Assembly: GCF_021917145.1 (NCBI RefSeq)
Contig: NC_061078.1
Location: 6,045,386 to 6,109,385 of the forward strand
Direction: 5' to 3'
DNA from: Hypomesus transpacificus
Taxonomy: Eukaryota > Chordata > Actinopteri > Osmeriformes > Osmeridae
DNA length: 64,000 nucleotides
Shown: positions 25,892 to 36,853 of the stretch, one piece after another
How the letters are laid out: every line of letters begins with the position of its first letter
Numbering within the stretch: position 1 is the stretch's first letter
Position numbers and translations under genes: made by a program
Notes under the pieces: model-generated
Seen by the model: only the letters and a program-made list of their open reading frames with translations
Databases searched by the model: none
Told to the model about the DNA's origin: nothing

Positions 25892-27215
25892 GGTGGGTCT
25901 GGGAGCAACTAGCTCTCTCTGGTCACACAAACACAGCCTGCTATCAGAACCAACTCCTCACCCTAATGTCACCCTCAGGCCTGTCTCATCCTCTCATCTG
26001 TGTCTGTCCTAATGTCTTCATAAGCTATGTGTGTGGGATTGCACAGAGAGACTTGTAAAAGAAAACCACTGAATGTTTCATACTGTGAATGAAGCATATA
26101 GTGTCTATGTGCTTGCAAAATAAACGTATTTTCAACAACTTGAAATGTTCATGTTAACTGGTAATGACAGTGTTTAACTTTTCCCTCTGTATCATCAGAT
26201 ACCACAGATGAAATCCTTAGACTCACGTACAAGCAGTGCAGGTGTCCTGTGCGCTCCAACCCTAACCCTAACCCTGCAGGTGTCCTGTGCGCTTCAACCC
26301 TAACCCTGCAGGTGTCCTGTGCGCTCCAACCCTAACCCTAACCCTGCAGGTGTCCTGTGCGCGCCAACCCTAACCCTAACCCTAACAGCAGTGCAGGTGT
26401 CCTGTGCGCTCCAAACTCAACACCTCATCATGTGACTCTCCCACTCACGTGTCAGCATCATAAATACAGTTCAAAGTTCTAGCTTGAGATTCTAGTCTCA
26501 TTTCACCCACTTATAACCCACACTAACGCAGAACACAATGAGAGACAGAAAATACACAAACTTGTCCAACACAGTCAGTATGAGCGACATGGTAAACCCA
26601 AGTTGAGAGCCGTACAGAATTTCCAAATCCAAAATTAGAAAAATGAGAAAGTATAAACCAATCCCTCGTGATGAAGCTTGTTCCCCTTGCCAGCGTCTGT
26701 CCTCCTCTGTCTTTTTCTCCAGCGCCCGCCCTCCCACCACAAACACATGCATACCTAAACCATGTCCTGCGTTGGTCCACAATGAAACAACTGCAAAGCG
26801 TAGAGAAAGCTCTCCAAGGTTCTGGACCTAGTTCATTCTTACTCTGGGGCAGGTTGGCACTGACAACGAAGCATCCAATAGATTGTCTGCTATTCAGGGG
26901 CCCCGAGTGAACACATTGATCCAAACACTCTGCCATTCAAACCCAACTGAGTGGAAACGTAATCTGCGAAGGCAAACAGATCTTTTGGAAATGGGACAGG
27001 ATTCTGAAACTGTAAGCAAAGTTCATGTTAGTGATGTGTGTGTGGGGTAGGGTGGGGTGGGCATAAGTTGACTGTGTGTGTTTGGATGGGTTAACTGTAG
27101 GTGGGGGCAAAGGTAAAACATTTACATATGTATTTACATACCAATACATTTTGAAAACGATGTTGTAAAATGAGCTTTATCCCTTGTTTTTATTGTTTTA
27201 TTAATTTGTCTGTGA
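25892..27215. other. Intergenic between lctl and the crystallin
   Basis: Apart from the array at 26250-26412, the stretch shows no exon-like sequence. Open frames here match nothing I recognise. Confidence 0.4.
26250..26412. repeat. Minisatellite with telomere-like CCCTAA runs
   Basis: Four copies of CAGGTGTCCTGTGCGC followed by 2-4 CCCTAA hexamers. The number of hexamers varies between copies. Confidence 0.85.
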
Positions 27216-27395
27216 GGCTAGAGCCTCCTCCATGGTAGAGGCTGCTGTGAGGACAGTGAGGCTAGAGCCTCCTCCATGGTAGAGGCTGCTGTGAGGACAG
27301 TGAGGCTAGAGCCTCCTCCATGGTAGAGGCTGCTGTGAGGACAGTGAGGCTGGAGCCTCCTCCATGGTAGAGGCTGCTGTGAGGACAGTGAGGCT
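27216..27395. repeat. 44-bp minisatellite, four copies
   Basis: The unit contains GTGAGGCTAGAGCCTCCTCC and GGTAGAGGCTGCTGTGAGG; the copies are nearly identical. The unit is itself partly palindromic (GAGGCTAGAGCCTC). Confidence 0.88.
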
Positions 27396-27890
27396 CCTGC
27401 TCCCTCATCATATGGAGCATTAGACCTCAGGCGCCACAAACACTCTGGATCACAAGCTGCTGAACACTCTGGATCACAAGCTGCTGAACATTGTTTCAGA
27501 AAACGCTGAACTGCAGCGACCAGAACTGCTGGCACTGCAGTTTCTGTTTTCAGGCTGGTACGTGTGCATGTATTTTTGTGCACACGCATTCTTGTCTCTG
27601 TGTGGGTCTGTGTATGCACTCCTATTGTAGTTTGTGCGTGTGTTAGCATGTGCCCATGCATGTCTGTCACTGTGTGCATTTCATGCTGTGATCCCTCTAG
27701 GTGTTTTGTTCCTGCTGTGTTTCAGCCCTAGTAGGGCCTAGGAGGGGCCTGGGAGGGGGGGGGGGGGGGGGCCTGGGAGGGCCGGGGGGGGCTGAGGGGA
27801 TCTGTGTTTAGCATATGAAAGGGTCCTGGCGATAGTGGAACAGAAGCATATGAGTGTTCTAGCATGTCCCCAGCGCTTGGATCCCTGTCG

Positions 27891-27898
27891 TATTTAAG
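27891..27898 (+). promoter_or_regulatory. TATA-like box of the crystallin gene
   Basis: TATTTAAG lies 37 bases before the ATG at 27928. This is the short leader and close TATA box expected of a vertebrate lens crystallin gene. The start site is inferred. Confidence 0.6.
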
Positions 27899-27927
27899 GG
27901 ACAACTTCCTGTCCGGGCAGAGCTGAC

Positions 27928-30092
27928 ATGAACATCTTTGCTAAAGTCTCAGGATTAGCCCAACAAACCAGGTATGTGTGGAGCTCTGGAGGAACCAGGG
28001 GAGGAGGGGGGGTGGGGTGCAGGGGACGGGAGGGAGGGCGGCCCATTGCTGTGTGACGGGATGTGGTTAGGGTTAGGGTCATGTTTACCCTGTGACCCTA
28101 ATGGCACCATGGTGGCACCATCTGGACACCTTACCACTCACCTCACCCTTCTCTGTTCTCTAGTCTGACATTCTCCTCATTAACTCAGTCACTGCTGCTA
28201 CAACAGCCCAAACACACATCATTAAATATATCATCATTATATTTTCATTATAGGTAGATTAGTGACAAAAAATTCATTTTATTAGTCTTGGCAGAACAAA
28301 AGCAAAAGTTCAAAAAACATTTGTATTTATGACTCACACCATTGGTGTTGTGTTCAGGCTAATAATCTAAAGTTGATCATACATTTAATTTGTAGTAGTA
28401 CTTTGGACTTTGAATTTTGCTGGGCCAAGACACATTTTGTTACTACTACTAGTTGGACAATATCAAACAGGTGGTTTAAATGATCGTGGGAAGTATCCAT
28501 ATGGTTGTGTATCTAGTGCCTCCTCTATGTGCGTGTGTTTCATGAAGCCTTGTTCTCCTGTTGCAGCAAGCTGGGGTCTGTGCTCCAACGTGCCTTCTAC
28601 GGGTCCAGTGGCAAGGTGAGTCACGGTTAAGTAACCCTAACCCTCATAGGCTAGCCATCCAGGGGAAGTTACCTGAAACTACAGAGCAATCGATCCACTA
28701 CAATTTAAACTCCCATATTTTAATTGCAAAGAGCTATGGAATGTGTGTGTGTGACCCAGAGATTCATCCCCATGAGTGGTTACGTGGTGATGGGGTGATA
28801 TGATAATCGCTTGATTTGGTGATGTGGTGAGGGCTTGATTTGGTGATGTGGTGAGGGCTTGTGGAGTGTCTGATAACCAACATGGAAGCTGTCCTTGTCA
28901 GGTGACCCTGTTTGAACAGAGGAACTTTGCCGGCCGGCGCCTGGATCTGAGTTCTGACTGCCAGAAACTGAGCGAGAGGAACTTCCCAGAGAGATGCAAC
29001 TCTGTGCAGGTGGAGAGTGGAGCGTGAGTTTGCCCCCTGGCTGCAAACAACCAGCAGTGCAGTTTTTCTATAGAATTTAAACTTGGTGTAAAGAATATAA
29101 ATAAAAGCAGGATATCTACCCCTCCAGATGGGTGGGCTATGAACAAGACAGCTTCCGGGGCCGTCAGTACCTGTGGGACATGAACGACAGGGGCGAGTAC
29201 AACTGCTATGACAAGTGGTGTGCTCAGATGGACCATATCGCTTCTGTCCGTGCTGTGAAGCAGGTACGACACATACACACACACTACTCACACACTCACT
29301 CACTCATCATTGAAAAACTGTATTGAGGGAAAGAGGTTGAAGGTTGTAGCCTGGCCTCACCACTGTTTGTGTGTGTGGGTGTATGGGTTTGTGTGTTTGT
29401 GTGTGTGTTTGTGTGTATGGGCCTGTGTGTTTGTGTGTATGGGCCTGTGCGTTTGTGTGTATGGGCCTGTGTGTTTGTGTGTATGGGCCTGTGTGTTTGT
29501 GTGTATGGGCCTGTGTGTTTGTGTGTGTGTTTGTGTGTATGGGCCTGTGTGTTTGTGTGTGTGTTTGTGTGTATGGGCCTGTGTGTTTGTGTGTGTGTTT
29601 GTGTGTATGGGCCTGTGTGTTTGTGTGTGTGTTTGTGTGTATGGGCCTGTGTGTTTGTGTGTGTGTTTGTGTGTATGGGCCTGTGTGTTTGTGTGTGTGT
29701 GCCCCAGGACACCAACCCTCCCAAGGCCCAGCTGTTTGAGAGAGCCAGCTTCTCTGGTAAGAGGACAGACATCCAGGACGACATCCCCAACCTCATGACC
29801 CGACACAGCCTCAACAGAGCTGCTTCCATCAGGGTGCTGGGGGGAGCGTAAGTTTCACACACACATACCCTCATACACACATCACCACACACTCATACAT
29901 ACATACACAAATGCTCCTAACCCCTTTCCCTGTGTGTGTGTGTGTGTGTGTGTGAGCAGTTGGGTGGTGTACCAGGAGCCTAACTACAGAGGATCTCACT
30001 ACATCCTGGAGAAGCGTGACTATAACAGCTCCTCTGACTGGGGAGGCCAGGGCAGCACGGTGGGCTCCATACGCCGCATCCGCTTCACCTAG
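27928..30092 (+). CDS. Beta/gamma-crystallin, four Greek-key motifs
   Basis: A structural lens protein of the beta/gamma-crystallin superfamily. Six exons join in frame to 207 aa: 27928-27971, 28567-28615, 28902-29023, 29128-29263, 29708-29847 and 29960-30092. Exons 1-2 encode an N-terminal arm (MNIFAKVSGLAQQT, SKLGSVLQRAFYGSSGK). Each Greek-key motif then has its own exon: VTLFEQRNFAGRRLDL; WVGYEQDSFRGRQYLW; AQLFERASFSGKRTDI; WVVYQEPNYRGSHYIL. One motif per exon is the beta-crystallin arrangement. Motif 2 (MNDRGEYNCYDKWCAQMDHI) lacks the usual WGG/WDAW pattern, so it is not a standard A or B beta-crystallin. The fish crybgx lineage is a candidate, but I cannot confirm it and give no symbol. 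An AATAAA is at 30507-30512. Confidence 0.93.
29360..29700. repeat. GT-rich minisatellite in crystallin intron 4
   Basis: About ten to twelve copies of GTGTATGGGCCTGTGTGTTT, with variable GTGTGTTT insertions. It ends at the acceptor (GTGTGCCCCAG) of exon 5. It generates long but meaningless open frames on both strands. Confidence 0.9.
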
Positions 30093-30370
30093 CCCCACCC
30101 CTCGACCCTCTAGACCCGCCCCTCTACCCTCTAGCCCCACCCCTCGACCCTCTAGCCCCACCCCTCGACCCTCTAGACCCGCCCCTCTACCCTCTAGACC
30201 CACCCCCAGCCTTGCCCCTCACCCCCAGGCCTGCCCCTCACCCCCAGCCCTGACCCTCTAGCCCCCCCCGTCACACCCACCCCGCCCCTCACCCTATAGC
30301 CCCACCCTTCTACCACATAGCCCCACCCTTTTACCACCTAGCCCCAGCCCTCACCGGCTAGCCCCCCCTC
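30093..30370. repeat. C-rich tandem repeat in the crystallin 3' UTR
   Basis: Starting at the TAG, CTAGCCCCACCCCTCGACC-type units of about 21 bp repeat with decay to about 30370. The strand is strongly pyrimidine-biased. Confidence 0.8.
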
Positions 30371-30506
30371 CTCTCATTCGCTACCCCTTCTCTCGTCCTC
30401 ACCCTCCCTCTCATCTTTGACTCCGACCAGAGAACATCTCACACACACATCTTCTTAGCCAAATACACTCGCAAGCGTAACTCCACAACCAGAAACCTAT
30501 TTTAGT

Positions 30507-30512
30507 AATAAA
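30507..30512 (+). terminator. Poly(A) signal for the crystallin gene
   Basis: AATAAA, 415 bases after the stop. Confidence 0.6.
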
Positions 30513-30949
30513 CTGTGAAAAAAATAACCAAGGAAATTTTGTTTGTGAGTGATTATTGATGTGTTTACAGATTTCGATAAAGGGTGGGAAGGAGAGCGAG
30601 GTAAAGAGAGGGAGAGGGGGGGGAGAGGGTGATGTAGGAGGAGAACACGGGGAGCTTCTAGTACCTGTTAGGGTTACCTGTTCCAGAGCGGGGTTAGGGT
30701 TACCTGTTCCAGAGCAGCATCGCAGGATCTTGGGTATCAGGGTTCTTCTATGGTGCAATCCCCGGTAATGCTTATCTGACGTAGATACACAGTAATGTCA
30801 TTTGGATGCTTTTATCTCTGATCAGACCTGGTAATGTGCTATTCATTGTTCATGGGTGAGTGTTTTTGGAGGCACTTCTGACTACTCTATATTAAACACA
30901 GATAAAAACAAATTAAAGGGCAAAAATGTTTCATCTAACTTGACATACA

Positions 30950-31550
30950 AGTACATCGATTTTAGCTGCCTTTATAAGTCCACAGATAACCATCCTGCAT
31001 TTAGCTGCCTTTATAAGTTCACAGATAACCATCCTGCATTTAGCTACCTTTAAAACTCCAAAGATAACAATCCTGCATTTAGCTGCCTTTATAACTCCAC
31101 AGATAACCATCCTGCCAATTATGACAGTTTCCTGTTCTGTAGCTGTAATCTGAAGGTTTGTGCAGGCTTAATAAAACATCTTCTTGAATGAAGCTAACCC
31201 TAATATAACATCTTCATGAATGCCTTATAACCCCTGAATGCCTTATAACCCATGAATACCTTATAACCCCTGAATGGCTCTGAGGGGAGGCTGCCTGCTC
31301 TACAGTGCTATCTCACAGCTGGTCTAGTCCAGTCCAGGGCTATCTCACAGCTGGTCTAGTTCAGGGATACCAGTCAGCTGGTCTGCTCTAGTCCAAAGTT
31401 ATCACACACCTGGTATGGTACAGTCCAGTGTTATCAGTAAGCTGGTCTGGTCTTGTCCAAGGCTATCACACAGCTGGTCTGGTACAGTCCAGTGTTATCA
31501 GTAAGCTGGTCTGGTCTTGTCCAAGGCTATCACAAGAGGCTCCAACTCTC
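30950..31550. repeat. Three adjoining degenerate tandem repeats
   Basis: At 30960-31115, four copies of a roughly 40-bp unit (TTTAGCTGCCTTTATAA). At 31195-31275, three to four copies of GAATGCCTTATAACCC. At 31310-31530, about five copies of a CAGCTGGTCTGGTC/TATCACA unit. No gene seen. Confidence 0.7.
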
Positions 31551-32036
31551 ACCTGAAGACATCTGTTGGGTTAGGGTTATCATCTGTTGAGAAATACTTG
31601 GCACTGCCATAGGACACTGGTACTGCTTTGCATAATTAAAATACATCATTGATATAAACTGTTGGATTTATTAATGATTTGTCCTTAAATCATAGATTTT
31701 GTGCTCTTTCTAAATCAATAGAGAACTCAAGGATTTCTCACGTTTAGTGCAAATCTGAAAATATTGGTGATTACTTTGCAAAGTGACTCGGAAATAGAGT
31801 CTGTTTCTTGACTCTAATCTTTGAAATACTTTAAAACTCAAGATTTCTGATTCTAAGATCAGCTGCTGTATTTCTACATCGATCTGGATGTCGCTTTGGA
31901 TAAAAGCATCAGCTAAATCAACAAAATCTAAACTGTAAGAATGTAAAATAGACAAAGAAACACATTGAGTAGAAACTGTATAATTAAGGCAACATTTATA
32001 AATATATAAAAAATAGCAATCCAGAACTTTCTTTTG
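31551..32036. other. chst1 3' flank
   Basis: AT-rich sequence with an L2-type tail fragment at about 31890-31925 (GGATAAAAGCATCAGCTAAA). No gene recognised. Confidence 0.4.
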
Positions 32037-33320
32037 TTACAAAAAAGGTACAACACGTTTGTCCTGCACCAGTGAAACAGACAAGTTCCTGAGCTCCCCT
32101 GCTGTCCTAACAGCCCTGTATCCTAGCAGCTGCAGGGTCCTCTGGCACGCCGCCTGGGCGTGCTCCACCATGTCGTAGGACAGCTTCAGTCTCCAGCTCT
32201 CTGCGTTGGCCGCTGAGTCTCTCACAGTGCCATACTTGTGTTTGGCCGCCGCCGTCTCCTTGCTGCCTCTGGTGTTGGCTCTGATCCAGCCCTCCACCCT
32301 TTCGTCCATGGACAGTCCCAGGAACTCGTACATCTCACTGGTTTTTACCCCCGGGCTCCTGGCCAGGTCTTCGTAGCGCAGCAGCATGTACCTCCCTCTG
32401 AGCCAGGCAGGAGGGCTGAGTCCCGTGGATACGGAGCTGTAGAAGTCCTGGCAGACGACCGTCAGCTGACTGGCGTCCAGGTTGTAGGGCTTCCTCCCTG
32501 TGGCCCTCCAGACTCTCCACAGACGGTAGCTGTCCCTGAAGGTCTCCATCCGGGACGAGAGGATCCCCCGGGGGTCTCTCACCAGCTGCACCACCTTCAC
32601 GTTGAGCCGAGGGTCCTCTACCAGGCCGCGCAGGTCTCCCACCTCCGGCACACGGACGATCTTGATCGCCACGTGGTGTCGCTCCCGGCAGGCCTGGGCC
32701 GCGAGACTGATGTTGAGGGTGGAACATCTCTTCATGCAGTCGCCCTCCTCCACGTAGGCGGTGCTCTGCTGGAAGGCGTGGCAGACGGGAGGCGAGCACA
32801 GCGCTCGGCTCGCACCGCGCCGGAACAGCCGGTCCGTGGTGTGGTTGACCGGCAAGGGCTGGATGTAACTCTCCAGGAAGGCTAGGTCGCAGCCGTACAG
32901 GCTCTGCAGGAGGTCACGGCTGGCGCCCAGCATGACGCGGCGCTCTGCAGCGTAGCGGCCGTGGGAGAGGCGTGGGACGAGGGCCGTCTGGACGTGGTAG
33001 AGCGGCTCGAACAGGTAGAACACGTCCTGGTGCTGGTTGAGTAGCTGGCCCACGAAGGAGGAGCCACTCCGCGTGGTGGCCAGGACCAGTATGTGAGTCC
33101 TCCGGGAGGCGCTATGGGGGGAGGGGGGGTCCTCGCAGAGACTCCCAGCTCCTCGTTCGAAGGAGGGCTCCGTGTCCAAGCCCCCCTTCGGCCCACAGCT
33201 CTGGGAGCTGGGCGCTGGGCACAGCTGGAAGGGCCTGGAGGTGAGGGTGCGGATGGCGGTGTACTGGATGGCGATGGAGGCCAAGGCCAGAACGATCACT
33301 GCCTTCCAGGAACACTGCAT
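32037..33320 (-). CDS. chst1: Carbohydrate sulfotransferase 1 (keratan sulfate Gal-6-sulfotransferase)
   Basis: A Golgi type II membrane enzyme that moves sulphate from PAPS to C6 of galactose in keratan sulfate and sialyl-lactosamine glycans (family knowledge). The single coding exon gives 427 aa (human about 411). The N-terminus MQCSWKAVIVLALASIAIQY forms a short cytoplasmic tail and membrane anchor (about 7-23). The 5'-PAPS-binding loop is ATTRSGSSFVGQ (about 81-92), and the 3'-phosphate-binding motif is LVRDPRGILSSR (about 246-257). YLFEPLYHV and HTTDRLFRRGASRALCS are typical of the family. Sequons include NHT (159), NIS (203) and NLS near the C-terminus. The insertion relative to the human protein lies in the stem (about 40-70). 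An acceptor-like CTAGACCAG lies about 30 bases upstream of the ATG, so a 5' non-coding exon is likely. The opposite-strand open frame 32238-32885 is a GC-driven shadow. Confidence 0.95.
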   Translation of the reverse strand: MQCSWKAVIVLALASIAIQYTAIRTLTSRPFQLCPAPSSQSCGPKGGLDTEPSFERGAGSLCEDPPSPHSASRRTHILVLATTRSGSSFVGQLLNQHQDVFYLFEPLYHVQTALVPRLSHGRYAAERRVMLGASRDLLQSLYGCDLAFLESYIQPLPVNHTTDRLFRRGASRALCSPPVCHAFQQSTAYVEEGDCMKRCSTLNISLAAQACRERHHVAIKIVRVPEVGDLRGLVEDPRLNVKVVQLVRDPRGILSSRMETFRDSYRLWRVWRATGRKPYNLDASQLTVVCQDFYSSVSTGLSPPAWLRGRYMLLRYEDLARSPGVKTSEMYEFLGLSMDERVEGWIRANTRGSKETAAAKHKYGTVRDSAANAESWRLKLSYDMVEHAQAACQRTLQLLGYRAVRTAGELRNLSVSLVQDKRVVPFL

Positions 33321-34827
33321 GTCTGGTGCTCTTCATTTAGAGACTCTGGTCTAGACAGCTCCTGCCTGGAGTAAGTAGTACACAATATTATCCTAATTTT
33401 GAATATATTCTATGTTTTTTTTCCACTCAATAAACAGCGGATAGACGTCATAAATGTAGTCATTATACTACTAAGTAAGAAGGAGATAGAAAAGAGAAAT
33501 TAATTGTATGATGCTACATGACGTAAAAAAACATAATTTGGATTAAATGTATGGAGATCATCTCGAACACTCTGTCATACAAGTAGATTGTTTTTATTGA
33601 CTGAATGGGTTTGTCGTTTGATTCAGGTTGATTGTTACTAAAGCAGATTAGTTTGTCTAAAAGCCAGTCTGTCGCATATCTAGAGCAGTTTAAGTCATCA
33701 AGACTTCAGTAGAAGCTGTATGTTAAATTGATACATTAAACATGTATGTATTACCTTACACTGTGCACCGCTAACGATGTTGCACTTTAGATGTTATAGT
33801 TATTGCTGCACTTGTCTTATCAAAATGATGTAGGCTAATATTATAGTGGATGTGATGTCGTTGCACTGTGTCTGGTTAAAATACAAACCGTTCATTGGCA
33901 CTAACCTCTGAAATCCTGTTAGAACTGATCCTGTATTCTCTGATGTACTTGTGTGTCTGTGATAAAAGCGTCTGCTAGATAAATAGCATGTAAACAGTGA
34001 GACAGGACCACAGTGCGAGGGGGTTCTGTCCGCGCGTGTCCTTTCTCCTCTAATAAAGCTCCTACTGTCCGAGTTTGGGATCAAATACATTCTAGGGTAG
34101 CTGCTGTCGTCAATATAATATTCGGTGCATGAATTAGCCTACCTTTCGGTGCACCACATATTTTTCCTGAATAAACATTAAAACAATACTCTGTTTCAAA
34201 TGGGTACCAGAATAACATTAGTTCCCATATTTACCTTACTAACTAACGTAGCATTTCCATGATTCACGAAGGAGAGCTTCTAAGCCATGATTCACAAAGA
34301 TTAGATCCGAAATCCACCTTTCTCTCTCAGGCTTTGTCCCAGATTCTGCTATTTTGATCCTCAGATCCACGAGTTGTCCGGTTAAAAAAACAATACGCGC
34401 TAATTATATTTGTAAACAAAATATATCTATCTAAACGAAAAGAAGGGAAAAAAATAAGCGATAAATGAAATTTAAAGACGCTGAAAATTCGCGTCAGAGG
34501 CTTCGCTTAATGTTTTTTTCCTCGAATGAAAAGCGGAGGCTGAGCGTACGTGCGTGAGCGTATGCGAGATAGACGGGAATGTCTAGACCACCCCCAGACC
34601 CTCTCTCTCTCTTACAAACACACATCCTCCCTTTTTTTTTACTAGTTTGGGTTTATTTGGGCTAAATACTTTAGAATGTGGGCTATTACTAGTATATCCT
34701 GAGTGAATGTCATTATTTTTGCCATGCATCCCACTGTGATAACTGCCCAGAGCTTTGTGGGGAAGCAACCAGTTTGTGGATAAAACATGATTTCGCTACT
34801 GTAGTTCTATATGTAAAGTTATTAATA
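33321..34827. other. chst1 upstream region, no gene seen
   Basis: AT-rich, with a tail fragment (GATAAAAGCGTCTGCTAGAT) at 33960. No exon-like sequence. Confidence 0.4.
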
Positions 34828-34831
34828 TGAG

Positions 34832-35152
34832 TATGGAGTCAGATTATGGTCAATAATAATTAGCAGGAGCAGAAAACGATTAGCAGGAGCAGAAAACGAT
34901 TTGCAGGAGCAGAAATAGATTTGCATCCGTAAAAAAAGTGTTTTGTGAATTATTTTTGCCAAACACTTTTTTAACGGATGCTTATCTTTTTCTGCTCCTG
35001 CAAATCGTTTTCTGTTCCTGCAAATCGTGTTCTGCTCCTTCAAATCTTGTTCTGCTCCTGATGAACGTTTTCTGCTCCTGCTAATCTTGTTCTGCTCCTG
35101 CTAATCGTTTTCTGCTCCTGCTAATTATTATTGACCCTAATTTGACTCCATA
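34832..35152. mobile_element. Small fold-back element with tandem-repeat arms
   Basis: Outer ends are inverted copies: TATGGAGTCAGATTATGGTC at the left, and its inverse ending TTTGACTCCATA at the right. The arms are arrays of about 22-bp units (GCAGGAGCAGAAAACGATT and its complement, TCGTTTTCTGCTCCTGC). An inner palindrome (CATCCGTAAAAAAAGTGTTT / AAACACTTTTTTAACGGATG) surrounds a short loop. TGAG flanks both ends, within TATGAG on the left. Its ends match those of the larger element at 36854-37885. Confidence 0.82.
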
Positions 35153-35217
35153 TGAGGGGTTGGTCTGATAAACACGAACACTGTTGCTGAAACAGGTGGT
35201 GCTGAACCAGGTGCTGG

Positions 35218-35405
35218 AGTTAGATGGCTGAGCGGTGAGGGAGTCGGGCTAGTAATCAGAAAGTTGCCAGATCGATGCCATGCCACATGATGTTGTGTCC
35301 TTGGGCAAGGCACTTCACCCTACGTGCCTCGGGGGGAATGTCCCTGCAGTACTGTAAGTCGCTCTGGATAAGATCGTCTGCCGAATGACTACATTTAAAT
35401 GTAAA
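35218..35405 (+). mobile_element. tRNA-derived SINE
   Basis: A tRNA-like head (A-box-like TGGCTGAGCGGTGAGGG, B-box region near 35265) is followed by a body (GTCCTTGGGCAAGGCACTTC) and the tail CTCTGGATAAGATCGTCTGC with ATTTAAATGTAAA. It is the same family as the interrupted copy at 17697-18094 and the minus copy at 58419-58672. Confidence 0.85.
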
Positions 35406-35800
35406 ACAAGGCGACTCCCAAAAAACGACTATCCGCTTTGTTCTAACCTTATATTGAATCCTGTACAAGCTTATTTAACGTTTGTAAGAAAGAATGCACT
35501 GTTAAATGTTTTAATTGTAACGATCTCAGAATAATTGAAATATGAGGCGTTAACTTTGGCCACTGGTTAGTTCTGTCTAATATACGAACAGTTCATAGCG
35601 CGCATTATCGAGGCCAACAGCGGATTTCCCCTCATCCGACCTGCTATACTTATCTGCTGCTTCTCGTGGCTTCGTTGGCTGAAGTGATGTTTTATGAGAT
35701 GTTTGCGTGAGTCTGAGCCCCAGCAAGGACGCGTGAGGGACATCATGTACCTGTGACCGTTACTGCACGACAGTACGTCCTGTGTAAGTGCACCCACCAG

Positions 35801-36520
35801 AGATGGCAAAAGTACACACATCATTCACCCAAGTAGAAGTACAGATAGTTTACTCATGTTTAAAAAGACTGGTAAAAGTAGAAGCAGTGACTACACTTTT
35901 TCATTCAAGTTAAAGTAAATAATTGTGGGCTCCTACATAAAGCCGACCTAAGTAAACAAATGTAATAAATATATTGTTCTTGTCGCCTTCTACTTTGTTC
36001 CATGGTAACTTCGTGACAAGCTTACGTTTGTTGGGCTCCAGGAAATGAAGAAAGGCACACAATGCCAAGAAATTATATTGATCATGCCACCAAATGCAGA
36101 TTAAACTAATGTAACGAGTCTCTGTTTTACTTTTTTCAAAAATAGTTTTTCAACCTTTCAAATCTATTTAGTAAAACTGTATAACCAGGCAGCAGAGATG
36201 GCAAAAGTACACATCCTTCACTCAAGTATAGTACAGATACTCATGTTTAAAAAACTCTGGTAAAAGTTGAAGTACTGACTATTTCACTCAAGTTAAAGTA
36301 TGGTGTGGGCTCTGACGTCATAAGTAAAAATCAGCCATTACTACTACTATGTTTGTATGTTGTTTTGTAATCTATGAACTTAGTAAGTGTTCGAAATAAA
36401 GTTTATATATATATATATATATGTTTGCAACAAAACAAAATGATGGTGTTAGCAAAAGCTTTTTAATTTTTTTTTTTTCAACCTTTCAAAACTTTTTTCC
36501 AAAATACTGTTTCAACCATC
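35801..36520. repeat. Two AGAGATGGC-family copies
   Basis: Copies at about 35801-36000 and 36194-36340 share the word order described for 20638. Each is followed after some distance by TTTTTCAACCTTTCAAA, also found near the other copies, so the full element probably extends about 300 bp. A TA microsatellite is at 36405-36421. Confidence 0.65.
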
Positions 36521-36722
36521 ATATTAATATATGAATACAAGAATACACTGTAGACACGCAGCGCATTGGCCAGGAATCCTTTTTTTCTAAAGATCTAAGG
36601 GCAGCTGCAGTACTACCTACTAACAGTGAAAACTAAAGATCAGTATCTTCAATGCTGCGCAGGTGCCACACTTGTAGAGGTTCAAATCCCCAGACACAAC
36701 AAGCACAGCCTACAAGACATCT

Positions 36723-36790
36723 TACAGCCTCCAACAGCCTCCAACAGCCTCCAACAGCCTCCAACAGCCTCCAACAGCCTCCAACAGTCT
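36723..36790. repeat. 10-bp tandem repeat
   Basis: Seven copies of CAGCCTCCAA. Confidence 0.9.
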
Positions 36791-36853
36791 CCTCCTTCGA
36801 TTGACTAAATTCCTTCCTCCCAACACACGTCGTTGTCCCTGGGTGTCCTTTTA

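Noticed and set aside
29296..29892. Long frames rich in CVCVG or HTQTH on both strands
   Set aside because: They arise from the GT-rich minisatellite in crystallin intron 4.
32238..32885. 215-codon plus-strand frame opposite chst1
   Set aside because: It is antisense to well-conserved sulfotransferase coding sequence and is explained by GC bias at codon positions.
35218..35300. Genuine tRNA gene
   Set aside because: The A- and B-box-like words belong to a SINE head: no complete cloverleaf, and the SINE body and tail follow. The same applies at 43160, 52108, 55310 and 58600.
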